This document shows positions 26,739-35,451 of a stretch of 64,000 nt of DNA, in pieces; positions within the stretch are counted from its first letter, which is position 1; each line of letters begins with the position of its first letter. Source of the stretch: Paramylibacter kogurei (GTDB lineage Bacteria; Pseudomonadota; Alphaproteobacteria; Rhodobacterales; Rhodobacteraceae); NCBI RefSeq assembly GCF_002742285.1, contig NZ_MDGM01000007.1, positions 62,001 through 126,000 of the forward strand, given 5' to 3'. Made by a program: the position numbers and the translations under genes. A model generated the notes under the pieces. The model ran no database searches, was not told the origin of the DNA, and saw nothing but the letters and a program-made list of their open reading frames with translations.

Positions 26739-29542
26739 TTTCCAACCTCCCATGCGATATCTTTGGGTCCGCGATCCACGGGTGATTTTGCGGGGGCGAA
26801 ATTGGGGGCGGTTTCGACCAATGGTTTCGTCTTTTCGATTTTCACTTTCAAATCAAACCACGCCGCCTGTCCCGTTATGGGATCGGAATTGGCCCAACGT
26901 AAACCATCCCCCTTGGGTGGCAATAACTCATGGATCAAATGGTTTAACAAAAACCCCTTGGTGGTTTCTTGTGCGTCGTTGGATAATGCCCATGCGCCTT
27001 TGCGTTTTCCAATCGCATTCCAAGTCCACACCGTGTTTTCGTTCAATGCCGCGTGATGCGCCACTGGCACGGTGATATCGCCATGGGGCGATGTTACCCG
27101 CGCCCAATCGCCATCGGAAAATCCATGTTCCTTCCAGATTTTTGTTGGCAAATACAACGGATTGCGACCATGAATTTGGCGCAACCACGCATTTTGCGTG
27201 CCCCAACTGTGATACATCGCCATCGGGCGCTGGGTGAGTGCATGAATGGGGTATTCAGCGCCTGAATTGGTTGAATTTGACCAAATGGGAAATGGTTCCA
27301 TCGATGTTTTCACCAATTCACGCAGATGTTCCGGTGGTTGGCGTTCGCCATGCCCTTCGGCCGCCAACTGGAAACGGCGCATAGGTTCAACATACAACTG
27401 AAACAAATAGGGTTGTGGCGCATCGTAAATCCCCATGCCCACGGCCCAATCTTGGTATTCCACATTCCACGGTTTGTAATAAGTTGCACCGTCGGGAATA
27501 TGTTCAACGAAGAAACCACCGTTTTTGATATATCGATCCAATTGATCTGGGTTCACATCGCCGCGCCCCACATCGTTTCCATCACCACGAAACCCTGCCA
27601 AAGGGCCAATGCCTGGGCGGCGTTCGTGATTCACAATATAATCGGCATAATCTTTGTATTTCGCCGAGCCATCGTCGTTGGTGAAATTGGGCAATCCCAA
27701 TCGATGCCCCAAATCACACAGAACGGATTGAAACCCGCGCACATCGCGATCAGGTTCGATCACCGGCCAACGAATGGCGTCCGCTGCACCGTCTGCCTCG
27801 CAAATCGGACGATCCAACAGAGAAATACAATCATGGCGTTCTAAATATGTTGCATCTGGTAAAACGATATCCGCGAACGCCACCATTTCAGAAGAATATG
27901 CATCGGAATAGATGATATTAGGGATTACATAATCACCGTTTTCATCCGTATCGGTTAACATTTCCATCACACCCTTGGTGTTCATCGAACTGTTCCACGA
28001 CATATTCGCCATATACATAAATAGCGTGTCGATTTTATATGGATCGCCCGCATGGGCATTGGAAATTACCATATGCATCAATCCATGGCTCGACATCGGG
28101 TTTTCCCAAGTGAACGCCTTGTCAATCCGTGCAGGCGTGCCATCAGGGCGAAGTGCTAGATCCTCTGGCCCATGCACAAATCCCAGATGCGGCCCATCCA
28201 GCGGTGCATCTGGGCAACTGGCCACGTGTGGTTTTGGGTGTGCCTCTGGTGGTTTTGGATATGGAGGTTTGAAACGAAACCCGCCTGGCACCTCAACGCT
28301 GCCCAACAAAATTTGCAAAATATGTAATGCGCGACAGGTTTGAAAACCATTGGCATGTGCGGAAATCCCACGCATGGCGTGAAATGAAACGGGGCGTCCG
28401 ATCATTTCGCTATGTTTTTCACCGCGAAAATCTGTCCATTCGATGGGCAATGTGATTGCCTGATCAAACGCCACATGCGCCAATTCGGCGGCAATGCGTT
28501 GGATGGTTGCAACGCTGATCCCGCAACGATCGGCAATGGCGGCAGGTGCGTGTTCTGCGCCCAAATAGGTTTGCGCAATTTTATGGAAAACCGTTGTGTG
28601 GCTGATGCCAGCTTTGCGAAATTCTGCGTTCAGATCAGGGCGAATACCCTTGGTGTCAAATGCCACCATATCGCCAGTGTTGCGATCGATAACCAATGGC
28701 TTGTCATTGTCATCGCGCAAAAACAATCCATATGTTTCGCTTTTGGGATCGCTATCCAACAAAACCGGTGCGTTTGTATATTGCGCCAAATAGTGCAAAT
28801 CAATTTTACCAGCGCGCAACAGCTCATGTATCAAAGCCGTGATAAACAGCCCATCTGTGCCAGGTGTAATACCAACCCATTCATCGGCAATCGCATTGTA
28901 ACCCGAACGAATGGGGTTCACGCCTATCACCTTGGCACCGCGCGACTTTAACTTACCAAGCCCGATTTTAATGGGATTTGAATCATGATCTTCGGCAACG
29001 CCGAACAGCATGAACATTTTGGTGTGATCCCAATCAGGTTGGCCAAATTCCCAAAACGCACCCCCCATTGTGTAAATACCAGCCGCCGCCATATTCACCG
29101 AACAAAACCCACCATGTGCGGCGTAATTTGGGGTACCAAACGCCTGTGCCCAATATGACGTGAATGATTGCGATTGATCGCGCCCCGTAAAAAACGCAAG
29201 CTTATCTGGGTTATCTTTGCGGATTTTTCCCAGCCGTTTGGTGACGATGCCCAAGGCCTCGTCCCAACTGATTTCTTCAAATTCACCAGACCCACGCGGC
29301 CCAACACGTTTCAAAGGCGCGCGAAGCCGTGATGGCGCATTCACCTGCATAATCCCCGCAGAGCCTTTGGCGCAAAGCACACCCTTGTTCACAGGGTGAT
29401 CTTTGTTTCCCTCGATATAGGCAACTTCGCCATCCTTAAGATGCACATTGATCCCACAGCGACAGGCGCACATGTAACAGGTGGTTTTGCGAATTTCATC
29501 AGATACATTTGGCGAAGTATTCAAATTAGGTGGCTGCGCCAT
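26735..29542 (-). CDS. soeA: Molybdopterin oxidoreductase, sulfite dehydrogenase SoeA-like
   Basis: Catalytic subunit of 935 residues in the DMSO-reductase family. The N-terminal [4Fe-4S] site is C22-x2-C25-x3-C29-x27-C57. No twin-arginine signal is present, so it works in the cytoplasm, as SoeABC sulfite dehydrogenases do. Regions such as GGAFWEFGQPDWDH and ADEWVGITPGTDGLF resemble SoeA from memory. The likely reaction is oxidation of cytoplasmic sulfite (for example from taurine or DMSP-linked metabolism) to sulfate. Other DMSO-reductase-family dehydrogenases remain possible. Confidence 0.75.
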   Translation of the reverse strand: MAQPPNLNTSPNVSDEIRKTTCYMCACRCGINVHLKDGEVAYIEGNKDHPVNKGVLCAKGSAGIMQVNAPSRLRAPLKRVGPRGSGEFEEISWDEALGIVTKRLGKIRKDNPDKLAFFTGRDQSQSFTSYWAQAFGTPNYAAHGGFCSVNMAAAGIYTMGGAFWEFGQPDWDHTKMFMLFGVAEDHDSNPIKIGLGKLKSRGAKVIGVNPIRSGYNAIADEWVGITPGTDGLFITALIHELLRAGKIDLHYLAQYTNAPVLLDSDPKSETYGLFLRDDNDKPLVIDRNTGDMVAFDTKGIRPDLNAEFRKAGISHTTVFHKIAQTYLGAEHAPAAIADRCGISVATIQRIAAELAHVAFDQAITLPIEWTDFRGEKHSEMIGRPVSFHAMRGISAHANGFQTCRALHILQILLGSVEVPGGFRFKPPYPKPPEAHPKPHVASCPDAPLDGPHLGFVHGPEDLALRPDGTPARIDKAFTWENPMSSHGLMHMVISNAHAGDPYKIDTLFMYMANMSWNSSMNTKGVMEMLTDTDENGDYVIPNIIYSDAYSSEMVAFADIVLPDATYLERHDCISLLDRPICEADGAADAIRWPVIEPDRDVRGFQSVLCDLGHRLGLPNFTNDDGSAKYKDYADYIVNHERRPGIGPLAGFRGDGNDVGRGDVNPDQLDRYIKNGGFFVEHIPDGATYYKPWNVEYQDWAVGMGIYDAPQPYLFQLYVEPMRRFQLAAEGHGERQPPEHLRELVKTSMEPFPIWSNSTNSGAEYPIHALTQRPMAMYHSWGTQNAWLRQIHGRNPLYLPTKIWKEHGFSDGDWARVTSPHGDITVPVAHHAALNENTVWTWNAIGKRKGAWALSNDAQETTKGFLLNHLIHELLPPKGDGLRWANSDPITGQAAWFDLKVKIEKTKPLVETAPNFAPAKSPVDRGPKDIAWEVGK

Positions 29543-29810
29543 ATTGATATCCTTGTTGAAATTACATCACTTTTCATAAGATGAATTCCACAAATGGTAA
29601 AATCAATTTGCGACACGAAGTAGCAGAAAAATCTTGTTTTCGTTTTCCCGAAACTGCGTTTTTGAAAACGAAAGCCAAATCATCTGCAATCCGAATTGCA
29701 TTAGCATTTTAACATGCTGGTGAATAACCCTGTTTAGCCCTAGCTATATTTTTTCCGGGGAACCTAGCCCTGAAAATCAAAGCAATTTCAAGAACAATGG
29801 TTATAGGATA
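29543..29810. other. Intergenic region left of the integrated elements
   Basis: No gene is seen between the soeA start and the first tRNA fragment. TTTCGTTTTC (29638-29647) and GAAAACGAAA (29664-29673) form a perfect ten-base inverted repeat about 100 bases upstream of soeA and could be an operator for it. This is the chromosomal flank next to the left attachment site. Confidence 0.4.
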
Positions 29811-29853
29811 TGGTGCCCACACGGACTCGAACCGCGGACCTACTGATTACAAA
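29811..29853 (-). repeat. Left attachment site of E1: 3' half of tRNA-Thr
   Basis: Copy of the tRNA-Thr 3' half, from CCA to the anticodon loop, differing from the intact gene only by a two-base loss in the run of C. Sequence diverges immediately after ATTACAAA. It is the scar of integration into the tRNA gene now found at 44003-44078. Confidence 0.88.
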
Positions 29854-29931
29854 GCTCAATTTGGCGTTTTTTAAGCAATTGAAATTTAACCAATTTTCGT
29901 GTTAACTGATTGTAATAAAACATTTAATCAG

Positions 29932-29958
29932 GACACCGAAAGACAGGTTGAGACAGCC
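29932..29958. repeat. GACA iterons left of E1 integrase (arm-type site candidate)
   Basis: GACA recurs three times at exact ten-base steps (GACA-N6-GACA-N6-GACA), one per helical turn. A second copy of the 27-base block, matching at 21 of 27 positions, lies immediately after the integrase stop codon at 31145. The layout suits integrase arm or Xis binding. Confidence 0.5.
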
Positions 29959-29959
29959 A

Positions 29960-31144
29960 ATGACACGGACATACAACGATTCTGCTGACACTACACGGAC
30001 ACGAAACGGCGCTGTCCGCCTCACTGATAATTTGGTAAAGGGTCTTAAACCTCCGCTTAAAGGGAACAAGATTACCTATGATGAACGCCTACGCGGGTTT
30101 GGTGTTCGGGTCATGGCTTCGGGTAAAAAATCATTCATCCTGAATTATCGCATCAATGGACGCGAGCGGCGCATGACGATTGGCGCGTATCCAGAATGGA
30201 CATTGCTCGCAGCGCGTCGACGTGGCGAAGAATTGCGCCGCGATGTTGATCTCGATATCGACCCATTGCAACGGCGCACTGACAAGATGAACGCGCCAAC
30301 GGTGCAAGACCTCTATGATCGTTACGTTACAGATCACCTCCCCAAGAAGTCCGAGTCATCGGTGGTGAGTGATTTGCAGATGTGGAAAAAGAACATCCTT
30401 CCCGTTCTAGCTCGGCGCAAGCTCTCAGATGTGAGTTTCGATGAGATTGACGCGCTCCATCGGAAAATCACGCGCCGCGCTCCCATTCAGGCGAACCGCA
30501 ATATTTCTCTGTTGCGCAAAGCGTTCAATCTGGCGATGCGGTGGGGCTGGATGAAAGCGAACCCAGCTGTTGGCATCGAAGCAAATCCAGAGGTTAGCCG
30601 CACGCGCTACCTGAGCGACTCTGAATTGAAACGGTTGATCCATGCGCTAAAAACCAGCGCAAGCCGCACGTCCTGCGATGCAATCTTATTCATGCTGCTG
30701 ACGGGCTGTCGGCGCGGCGAAGCATTTCAAGCAACTTGGGAACAGTTTAACGAGGAGTTACGCATCTGGACGAAACCAGCGGCAACAACCAAACAACGCA
30801 AGTTACACCGCGTGCCAGTATCGAGCGCCGTGACCGAATTACTTAAATCGCGCCAAGATCGCAGCACTTCACCTTTCATTTTTGCATCACATACAGGCAA
30901 GGCGCTGACTGATGTTAAAAAGACGTGGAACAGAATTTGTGAAACGGCTGAACTGGAAGACATGCGGCTACACGATCTGCGCCACACATTCGCAAGCCTT
31001 CTCGTTTCAAACGGTCAATCGCTGCCAACAATCGGGGCAATGTTAGGGCATACACAAACGCAAACCACGGCAAGATACGCACATTTATTCGATGAAACCT
31101 TGAGCGAAGCTGCGGAAATTGCGTCATCGGCAATATATAATTGA
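29960..31144 (+). CDS. int: Tyrosine-family integrase of E1 (P4-like, DUF4102 N-terminus)
   Basis: Site-specific recombinase of 394 residues that inserts E1 into the tRNA-Thr gene. The N-terminal DUF4102-like arm-binding domain (LRGFGVRVMASGKKSFILNY) is followed by the core-binding and catalytic domains. Catalytic residues are visible: Arg in LLTGCRRGE, His-x-x-Arg in LHDLRHTFAS, His in LGHTQTQ and the Tyr nucleophile in TARYAHL. Start 29960 (ATG) is preferred over a TTG four codons earlier. The gene is the first in the element, as is usual for tRNA-targeting islands. Confidence 0.92.
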   Translation: MTRTYNDSADTTRTRNGAVRLTDNLVKGLKPPLKGNKITYDERLRGFGVRVMASGKKSFILNYRINGRERRMTIGAYPEWTLLAARRRGEELRRDVDLDIDPLQRRTDKMNAPTVQDLYDRYVTDHLPKKSESSVVSDLQMWKKNILPVLARRKLSDVSFDEIDALHRKITRRAPIQANRNISLLRKAFNLAMRWGWMKANPAVGIEANPEVSRTRYLSDSELKRLIHALKTSASRTSCDAILFMLLTGCRRGEAFQATWEQFNEELRIWTKPAATTKQRKLHRVPVSSAVTELLKSRQDRSTSPFIFASHTGKALTDVKKTWNRICETAELEDMRLHDLRHTFASLLVSNGQSLPTIGAMLGHTQTQTTARYAHLFDETLSEAAEIASSAIYN

Positions 31145-31443
31145 GACATTGAAAGACAAATTGAGACAAGCATTGCCAACACAAAATAAGTTGTTGACTC
31201 AAAAAACGCTTTGATCAATTTTATGACCAAGCCTCAGAGATATATATAAAATAAGCCAGCAACATATTTAGCGCATCCGAAATGATAGAGACCAGAAAAA
31301 CTGGCTCAGATAGAAAATAAGCGCACAACAAACAAGCGGCACAAATCAAACTGAAAAGAGAGCTGACCATGAACCCCTCACATCAATAGTGTGGTGTCGA
31401 ATGCCTTGGGTGTTTGATACCACCTTCACTCAAAGGTATTATT
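31145..31443. other. Intergenic leader between E1 int and alpA
   Basis: AT-rich, without a recognisable gene. It opens with the second GACA iteron block (31145-31171). Near its end a six-codon frame with AGAGAG upstream (31369-31389, MNPSHQ) is followed by an 11-pair hairpin with two wobble pairs (31391-31401 with 31413-31423), just before the AlpA-like gene. This could be a regulatory leader. Confidence 0.35.
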
Positions 31444-31650
31444 ATGAACAACTCTCAAGAGTTGGACGAATTCATGTCCAAACCTCAAGCAGCCGCATAT
31501 CTCAACCTGAGCACGCGCACCCTTGATCGCCGCCATGCAGAAGGTATCGGCCCAAGACGTATCAAGCACGGTAGCAAAATCGGCTACTTCAAAAGCTCTC
31601 TCAATGAATGGTTAAAAGGCTTTGAACAAGCTCCCGTTCGATATGGCTAA
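31444..31650 (+). CDS. AlpA/excisionase-like small DNA-binding protein of E1
   Basis: Protein of 68 residues with a MerR/AlpA-type HTH (KPQAAAYLNLSTRTLDRRHAEG, wing IGPRRIKHGSKIGYFKSSLNEWL). Such proteins activate excision or control the integrase. The start at 31444 is chosen for fit to the family. Its counterpart in E2 is a 75-residue protein at the same place between integrase and initiator. Confidence 0.8.
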   Translation: MNNSQELDEFMSKPQAAAYLNLSTRTLDRRHAEGIGPRRIKHGSKIGYFKSSLNEWLKGFEQAPVRYG

Positions 31651-31722
31651 AATCGATTGGCGCGTGCGGCGATGCCCGCCAGGGCAATGCGCTGTGCGCG
31701 TCTGTCGCAATTAGCTTCCTAC

Positions 31723-31745
31723 GGGGGGTCTTTGTAGCACCCCCC
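31723..31745 (+). other. Conserved G6T/AC6 hairpin before rep of E1 (candidate origin)
   Basis: GGGGGGT (31723-31729), a nine-base loop containing TTGTAGC, then ACCCCCC (31739-31745). The same stem, loop length and loop core occur before the E2 initiator at 39529-39551. No T-run follows, so it is not a typical terminator. Position 36 bases upstream of a Rep_trans-like gene suggests a nicking origin; this is inference. Confidence 0.6.
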
Positions 31746-31780
31746 TCTACAAATACATAACAACACGACAAGGATAAAAA

Positions 31781-32920
31781 ATGTTAGTAATTTATTCGGG
31801 TTTTGACGGATTAGATATATCCATCAAAGCACAAATCTCTGAAGAATTTGATGAACAACTCGCCGAGGCAAAAGCCCTAGCTAAAATATGGAATAGCGAA
31901 GCGTTATTACCCATCGGTAAAGAACGTTTACAAGTCTTTGAATCTGGATCGCGGGGCGGATATGCCTACACCTGTGATCTGAGTGGTAGTGGAACAAAGT
32001 GGTTTATCAAAAGCCCCAATAAAAATGATCCTTGGGGTATCCGTGTTTCTGTTGCCTCATCTCAACTGGCACTTCATGGCCTTGAAGGCACGCGAAAATA
32101 TATTGAAGAAACATTGAAACTTTTCGGTGTTGAATTGGACGAAAATGCCATCAGCATAACACGGGTAGATTTTGCGGTGGATATTCTTGCACCTCATCTC
32201 GCTATTGATCGTCAAAATATTGTCACACATGCACGCAGCAATATTACAGAACGCGATGTGGCGACAAGTGGTCATTCTTCGCGTGTGACATCAATAACAG
32301 TCGGGAAAATGCCAAGCCGTCAATTTATCATCTATGACAAACGTGAAGAGGTGATGGTTAAGCATAAAGGACACTGGCTCAGAATTTGGAACAACAGCCT
32401 CGAAAAAATGGGATTGCCCCCTTTAGACTTTTCCAATCCAAAAGCATCCCGCATCTGGCGCATAGAAGCGCGGGCGGGAAAAAAACACCTCCAAGAAAAA
32501 TGGGGTATTCGTAGTTGGAATTCGCTTTATGAAAAGCTTCCAGAACTGATGGCAGATGCGTTTGAAAAGGTTCGATATTGCGAGCAAACCACCGATACCA
32601 ATCGCGCTCGCTGGCCTTCCCACCCGATTTGGGACTTGGCGAAAGGAACTGTGACAACCAGATTAACCGAATTTGAGCCATTAATCACGCAAAGTGAATT
32701 TCAAGAAATATCCAAGCATGAGCGCATTGGCATTCTGGAAAAACAAGCCCTAGGGCTGGCCGTCAGCTTGGCAGCCATACATCAGATTGAAAGCAGAGAG
32801 TTTCCCGATTTTTTATATGCGCTAGCTCGTCAGATGGACGCGAATTCGCAAGATCATTACGTGCCTATTGAAGATCGATTACAAAAGGCTCGTGATCGGT
32901 ATGTGCAGTTTCAGATGTAA
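31781..32920 (+). CDS. Replication initiator-like protein of E1 (Rep_trans/RstA-type)
   Basis: Protein of 379 residues clearly homologous to the E2 protein at 39579-40814 (shared GFDxLxxxI start, KxPWGIRxS, WRxExRAGK and RARWPxHxxW blocks). TRVDFAVDIL (Arg128, Asp130, Asp134) and FIIYDKREE (Tyr185, Lys187) resemble motifs of rolling-circle replication initiators of the Rep_trans/phage RstA group. It probably nicks the hairpin just upstream to start autonomous replication after excision. AAGGA precedes the ATG. The family link is from motif resemblance only. Confidence 0.65.
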   Translation: MLVIYSGFDGLDISIKAQISEEFDEQLAEAKALAKIWNSEALLPIGKERLQVFESGSRGGYAYTCDLSGSGTKWFIKSPNKNDPWGIRVSVASSQLALHGLEGTRKYIEETLKLFGVELDENAISITRVDFAVDILAPHLAIDRQNIVTHARSNITERDVATSGHSSRVTSITVGKMPSRQFIIYDKREEVMVKHKGHWLRIWNNSLEKMGLPPLDFSNPKASRIWRIEARAGKKHLQEKWGIRSWNSLYEKLPELMADAFEKVRYCEQTTDTNRARWPSHPIWDLAKGTVTTRLTEFEPLITQSEFQEISKHERIGILEKQALGLAVSLAAIHQIESREFPDFLYALARQMDANSQDHYVPIEDRLQKARDRYVQFQM

Positions 32921-33016
32921 TTTCGAGACTCGGCCCAAAGCCGCCGTTCGTGGATTACGCAGAGAATGTCAACTTTGAGCCCTTATGCGACGTACAGATT
33001 TCAAAACTGACGGCAT

Positions 33017-33041
33017 AAAAAAGCCCTGAGCGGACTTTTCT
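33017..33041. terminator. Terminator between E1 rep and the convergent defence genes
   Basis: AAAGCCC (33020-33026) and GGACTTT (33032-33038) form a stem with a five-base loop. A's lie on the left and T's on the right, so it can end the minus-strand defence operon and the plus-strand rep transcript. Confidence 0.65.
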
Positions 33042-33134
33042 TGCATTTGCAGATGCTGAAATTCCAGTCCTCTTCAAGCGGCCAGGTTTCAAACGAAGCT
33101 AAAGGACAAACGGAAGGCAATGCTTACCAAAAAA

Positions 33135-34034
33135 TTAGGCGGCTTCAGCATCACGCATACTCCGAGTGTCTTGTAGGACTATGAAGCCGGTTGCTTTCTC
33201 CCAAAACCGTATGTGCGCATAGGAATGTGTTGCGCGAAACATGTCAATTGCGTACGAAAGCCTGAGAATCTTTGCGAGAGTTTCGTTGCCCTCTTTGCTA
33301 TTGAATTCATTCGTGCTTCCTAATCTATTTCGTAGCGACTTAGATAAGACTGCCACACAGTCGTGCCCGTTCGAAAGCACCCAAGATGAGTATCTTTCAA
33401 GGTTCTCCGTTATCGCCTTTTTTGCTTGCGCTTCAGTTGGCGAAGATGCTTTCGAGGAACGAGAAAGCACGTGTTTTGACGTTTTGTCGGGGCATATTTC
33501 CGGAGAATTCGGTGCCACAAACTTGTAGGCCATTTCTGAGAAATACAACCCCCAACTGTTGACGGTTGATGCAAGACGCAGTGCACCCGTTGGTGCCGCC
33601 CAAGCGGCAATTGTTTCGTGAGGGTCAACACATGGATCACCCATTACCGAAGCCACTTTGCCCATACTTCCAAATTCATTTAAAATGTTGATTAAAACCT
33701 GAGAACTAAGAATCTGCGCTTCAAGATCATTTTCATCCGTAAATACAACATTGCCATGATATTCAGGGTAACCAATAAGGTCTGAAAAATCTCGATCAGC
33801 GAATGCCAGTACTCCGTCGACAAGGCTGGATTCGAGTTTGGAAATTGCACCAAAAAGCCTATCTTTTCCCAAACAAACAACAACTGAGCAGTCGGGTTCA
33901 CTAGTAAAGCGTTTGAGAACTCGTGCGTCGGATGAGCCTTCAACCAACAAGAAAGACTTGCCAGACTCTGCTCGCAGCATTCTGATTTCATTGTATATTG
34001 TATCAATAGATACTTCCTTCTCGACGCTATTCAT
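33135..34034 (-). CDS. DUF4435/TOPRIM-type effector, PARIS AriB-like
   Basis: Protein of 299 residues with TOPRIM-like features: Glu32 in LLVEGSSDARVL and the acidic pair in AFADRDFSD (Asp80, Asp82), then a helical C-terminal half. DUF4435 proteins next to an AAA ATPase form the PARIS anti-phage system, in which the AriB nuclease is released when phage anti-restriction proteins are sensed and then cleaves host tRNA. Start 34034 lies one base after the ATPase stop, so translation is coupled; a start 14 codons earlier is possible. Gabija- or OLD-like pairs are alternatives, but those usually fuse or differ in domain order. Confidence 0.68.
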   Translation of the reverse strand: MNSVEKEVSIDTIYNEIRMLRAESGKSFLLVEGSSDARVLKRFTSEPDCSVVVCLGKDRLFGAISKLESSLVDGVLAFADRDFSDLIGYPEYHGNVVFTDENDLEAQILSSQVLINILNEFGSMGKVASVMGDPCVDPHETIAAWAAPTGALRLASTVNSWGLYFSEMAYKFVAPNSPEICPDKTSKHVLSRSSKASSPTEAQAKKAITENLERYSSWVLSNGHDCVAVLSKSLRNRLGSTNEFNSKEGNETLAKILRLSYAIDMFRATHSYAHIRFWEKATGFIVLQDTRSMRDAEAA

Positions 34035-34035
34035 C

Positions 34036-35388
34036 TTAGTCTCGAGACAGTTCTTGCACCAAATCCCAGTTGTCATGGATGATCTGGGGCGAATGCGTGG
34101 CGATCACAACCGACAAATGACGCAAACTCTGAATTTTGAGAAGATCAGATATGAAACGCTTTTGCCAAGCTACATGAAGCGAGAGTTCCGGTTCATCAAT
34201 TAAAATCAACGCACCTTCCTTGACCTTGAATAGCAACTCGTAAACTAGCACTAATTCATGTTGCTCACCTGATGAAAGCTCGGCAAGAGGAATCTGCTCA
34301 CCAGTATCGCTATCTACAATTATGATACCATTCTCGGAACTTATCCTAACTTCTTTGAAAGTGAAATATTCGTCCAATATCTCTTTAAAAAGTCGAATCC
34401 TATCGTAAATATCTGAAAACACTGAAAGCTTCGTTTGGGTGTCATCGGCATAAATTGATAGAATTCTACGAACGTTGTCTTCTTCAAAGATCTGACTGGG
34501 TTGAATTGGCTCAGAAACTGCTTCATCAATTATCCCGACATCTACAAGAGACTGTCGACTTGCGCTCAGTTCCAGAAGACGTTCTCTGATGTCACTCTCT
34601 GTCGAGGCAGCGCTTCCATGGCTCTCGATAATCCTTTTAGGGAAGGTCTGATCTAGCTTTTGTGACTCATTTGCATATTGTTGCAGAACTCGATTGATCT
34701 TCTCGGCCAAATCCGATGCATCTTTTTCTACAACGGAGTCCGGCTTTACTGGACGACTATGTCGTGGTAAATGCCGGCTGTGGCTTTCTTCCAGCGCCAA
34801 CAACCGCTGCGTTTCAATCAAACTTACTTGGTGCTCTTGCGTTATTTCTTGGAGCCATATTGGCATATCGATGCTTTTTGTTAATTCTTCCGGTAGTTGT
34901 TCGACGTATCTGGCCACCAATTCCGATGTGCTCAAAATTTCCTCTGATGGGAAGTCAATCCATCGATCAGCTCCCACGCGATCAACCGGAAGACTTCTTT
35001 CAAGGTAAGAGTAGCTAGAGCGAGGAATCTTTGGCTTCAGTGCGTATGGTTCCTCACAATTTTCGAACCCCTCACCTTTAACATAGACGATGCTGCTTTC
35101 AGTACTGTCGTCTTCAAAGAGGGTTCCAAATTCCTTGTAAATCGAAATACGTTGGCCATTTTCAAATTTGAATATTATTTCCGAAAACATTGTTCTCCAA
35201 AAGAAGCTAAACTTGCGATTGAAAAAAGCGTCGACGGCTCTCAGGACGGCGGTTTTGCCAAAACCGTTGGGAGCCGTGACTATCGTTAGTAAGTCATTTT
35301 TTTGGAGCACGATCTCGTGGTTAAACCGCTTGAATAGTCCTCTGATCTTCACACTCGAAATCTGGTTTGTTTGCATAGAGTCTGTCAT
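34036..35388 (-). CDS. AAA ATPase with ABC-like head, PARIS AriA-like
   Basis: ATPase of 450 residues: Walker A APNGFGKT (39-46), a central helical and coiled-coil-like region (about 190-300), signature LSSGEQ (371-376), Walker B ILIDEPE (about 395-401) and a final ATHSP switch motif. This is the AAA_15/AAA_21 overcoming-lysogeny-like class. In PARIS the ATPase binds the phage trigger protein and holds AriB in check. It is the first gene of a two-gene operon transcribed against the element's core genes. Assignment rests on domain pairing with the DUF4435 neighbour. Confidence 0.7.
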   Translation of the reverse strand: MTDSMQTNQISSVKIRGLFKRFNHEIVLQKNDLLTIVTAPNGFGKTAVLRAVDAFFNRKFSFFWRTMFSEIIFKFENGQRISIYKEFGTLFEDDSTESSIVYVKGEGFENCEEPYALKPKIPRSSYSYLERSLPVDRVGADRWIDFPSEEILSTSELVARYVEQLPEELTKSIDMPIWLQEITQEHQVSLIETQRLLALEESHSRHLPRHSRPVKPDSVVEKDASDLAEKINRVLQQYANESQKLDQTFPKRIIESHGSAASTESDIRERLLELSASRQSLVDVGIIDEAVSEPIQPSQIFEEDNVRRILSIYADDTQTKLSVFSDIYDRIRLFKEILDEYFTFKEVRISSENGIIIVDSDTGEQIPLAELSSGEQHELVLVYELLFKVKEGALILIDEPELSLHVAWQKRFISDLLKIQSLRHLSVVIATHSPQIIHDNWDLVQELSRD

Positions 35389-35419
35389 TCTTAACTTTTC
35401 TATTAGTTATTCAGATCGT

Positions 35420-35451
35420 CTCAAAAAATGAGCATCGCGCTCAAAAATGAG
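35420..35451. promoter_or_regulatory. Twin CTCAAAAATGAG boxes upstream of the ATPase gene
   Basis: Two near-identical boxes start 20 bases apart, 32-63 bases upstream of the ATPase start. Each is an inverted repeat (CTCA and TGAG arms). They look like a repressor or activator site controlling the defence pair. Confidence 0.4.

Noticed and set aside
26735-29542. Formate dehydrogenase or periplasmic nitrate reductase
   Set aside because: No twin-arginine signal, the four-cluster partner arrangement and several sequence blocks fit SoeA-like sulfite dehydrogenase better; not fully excluded, hence moderate confidence.
29811-29853. Functional tRNA gene at the left end of E1
   Set aside because: Only the 3' half is present, with a two-base loss and no D arm or 5' acceptor strand; it is an attachment scar.
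31723-31745. Rho-independent terminator
   Set aside because: The stem is GC-only but has no T-run on either strand and is conserved in loop sequence, which terminators do not require.
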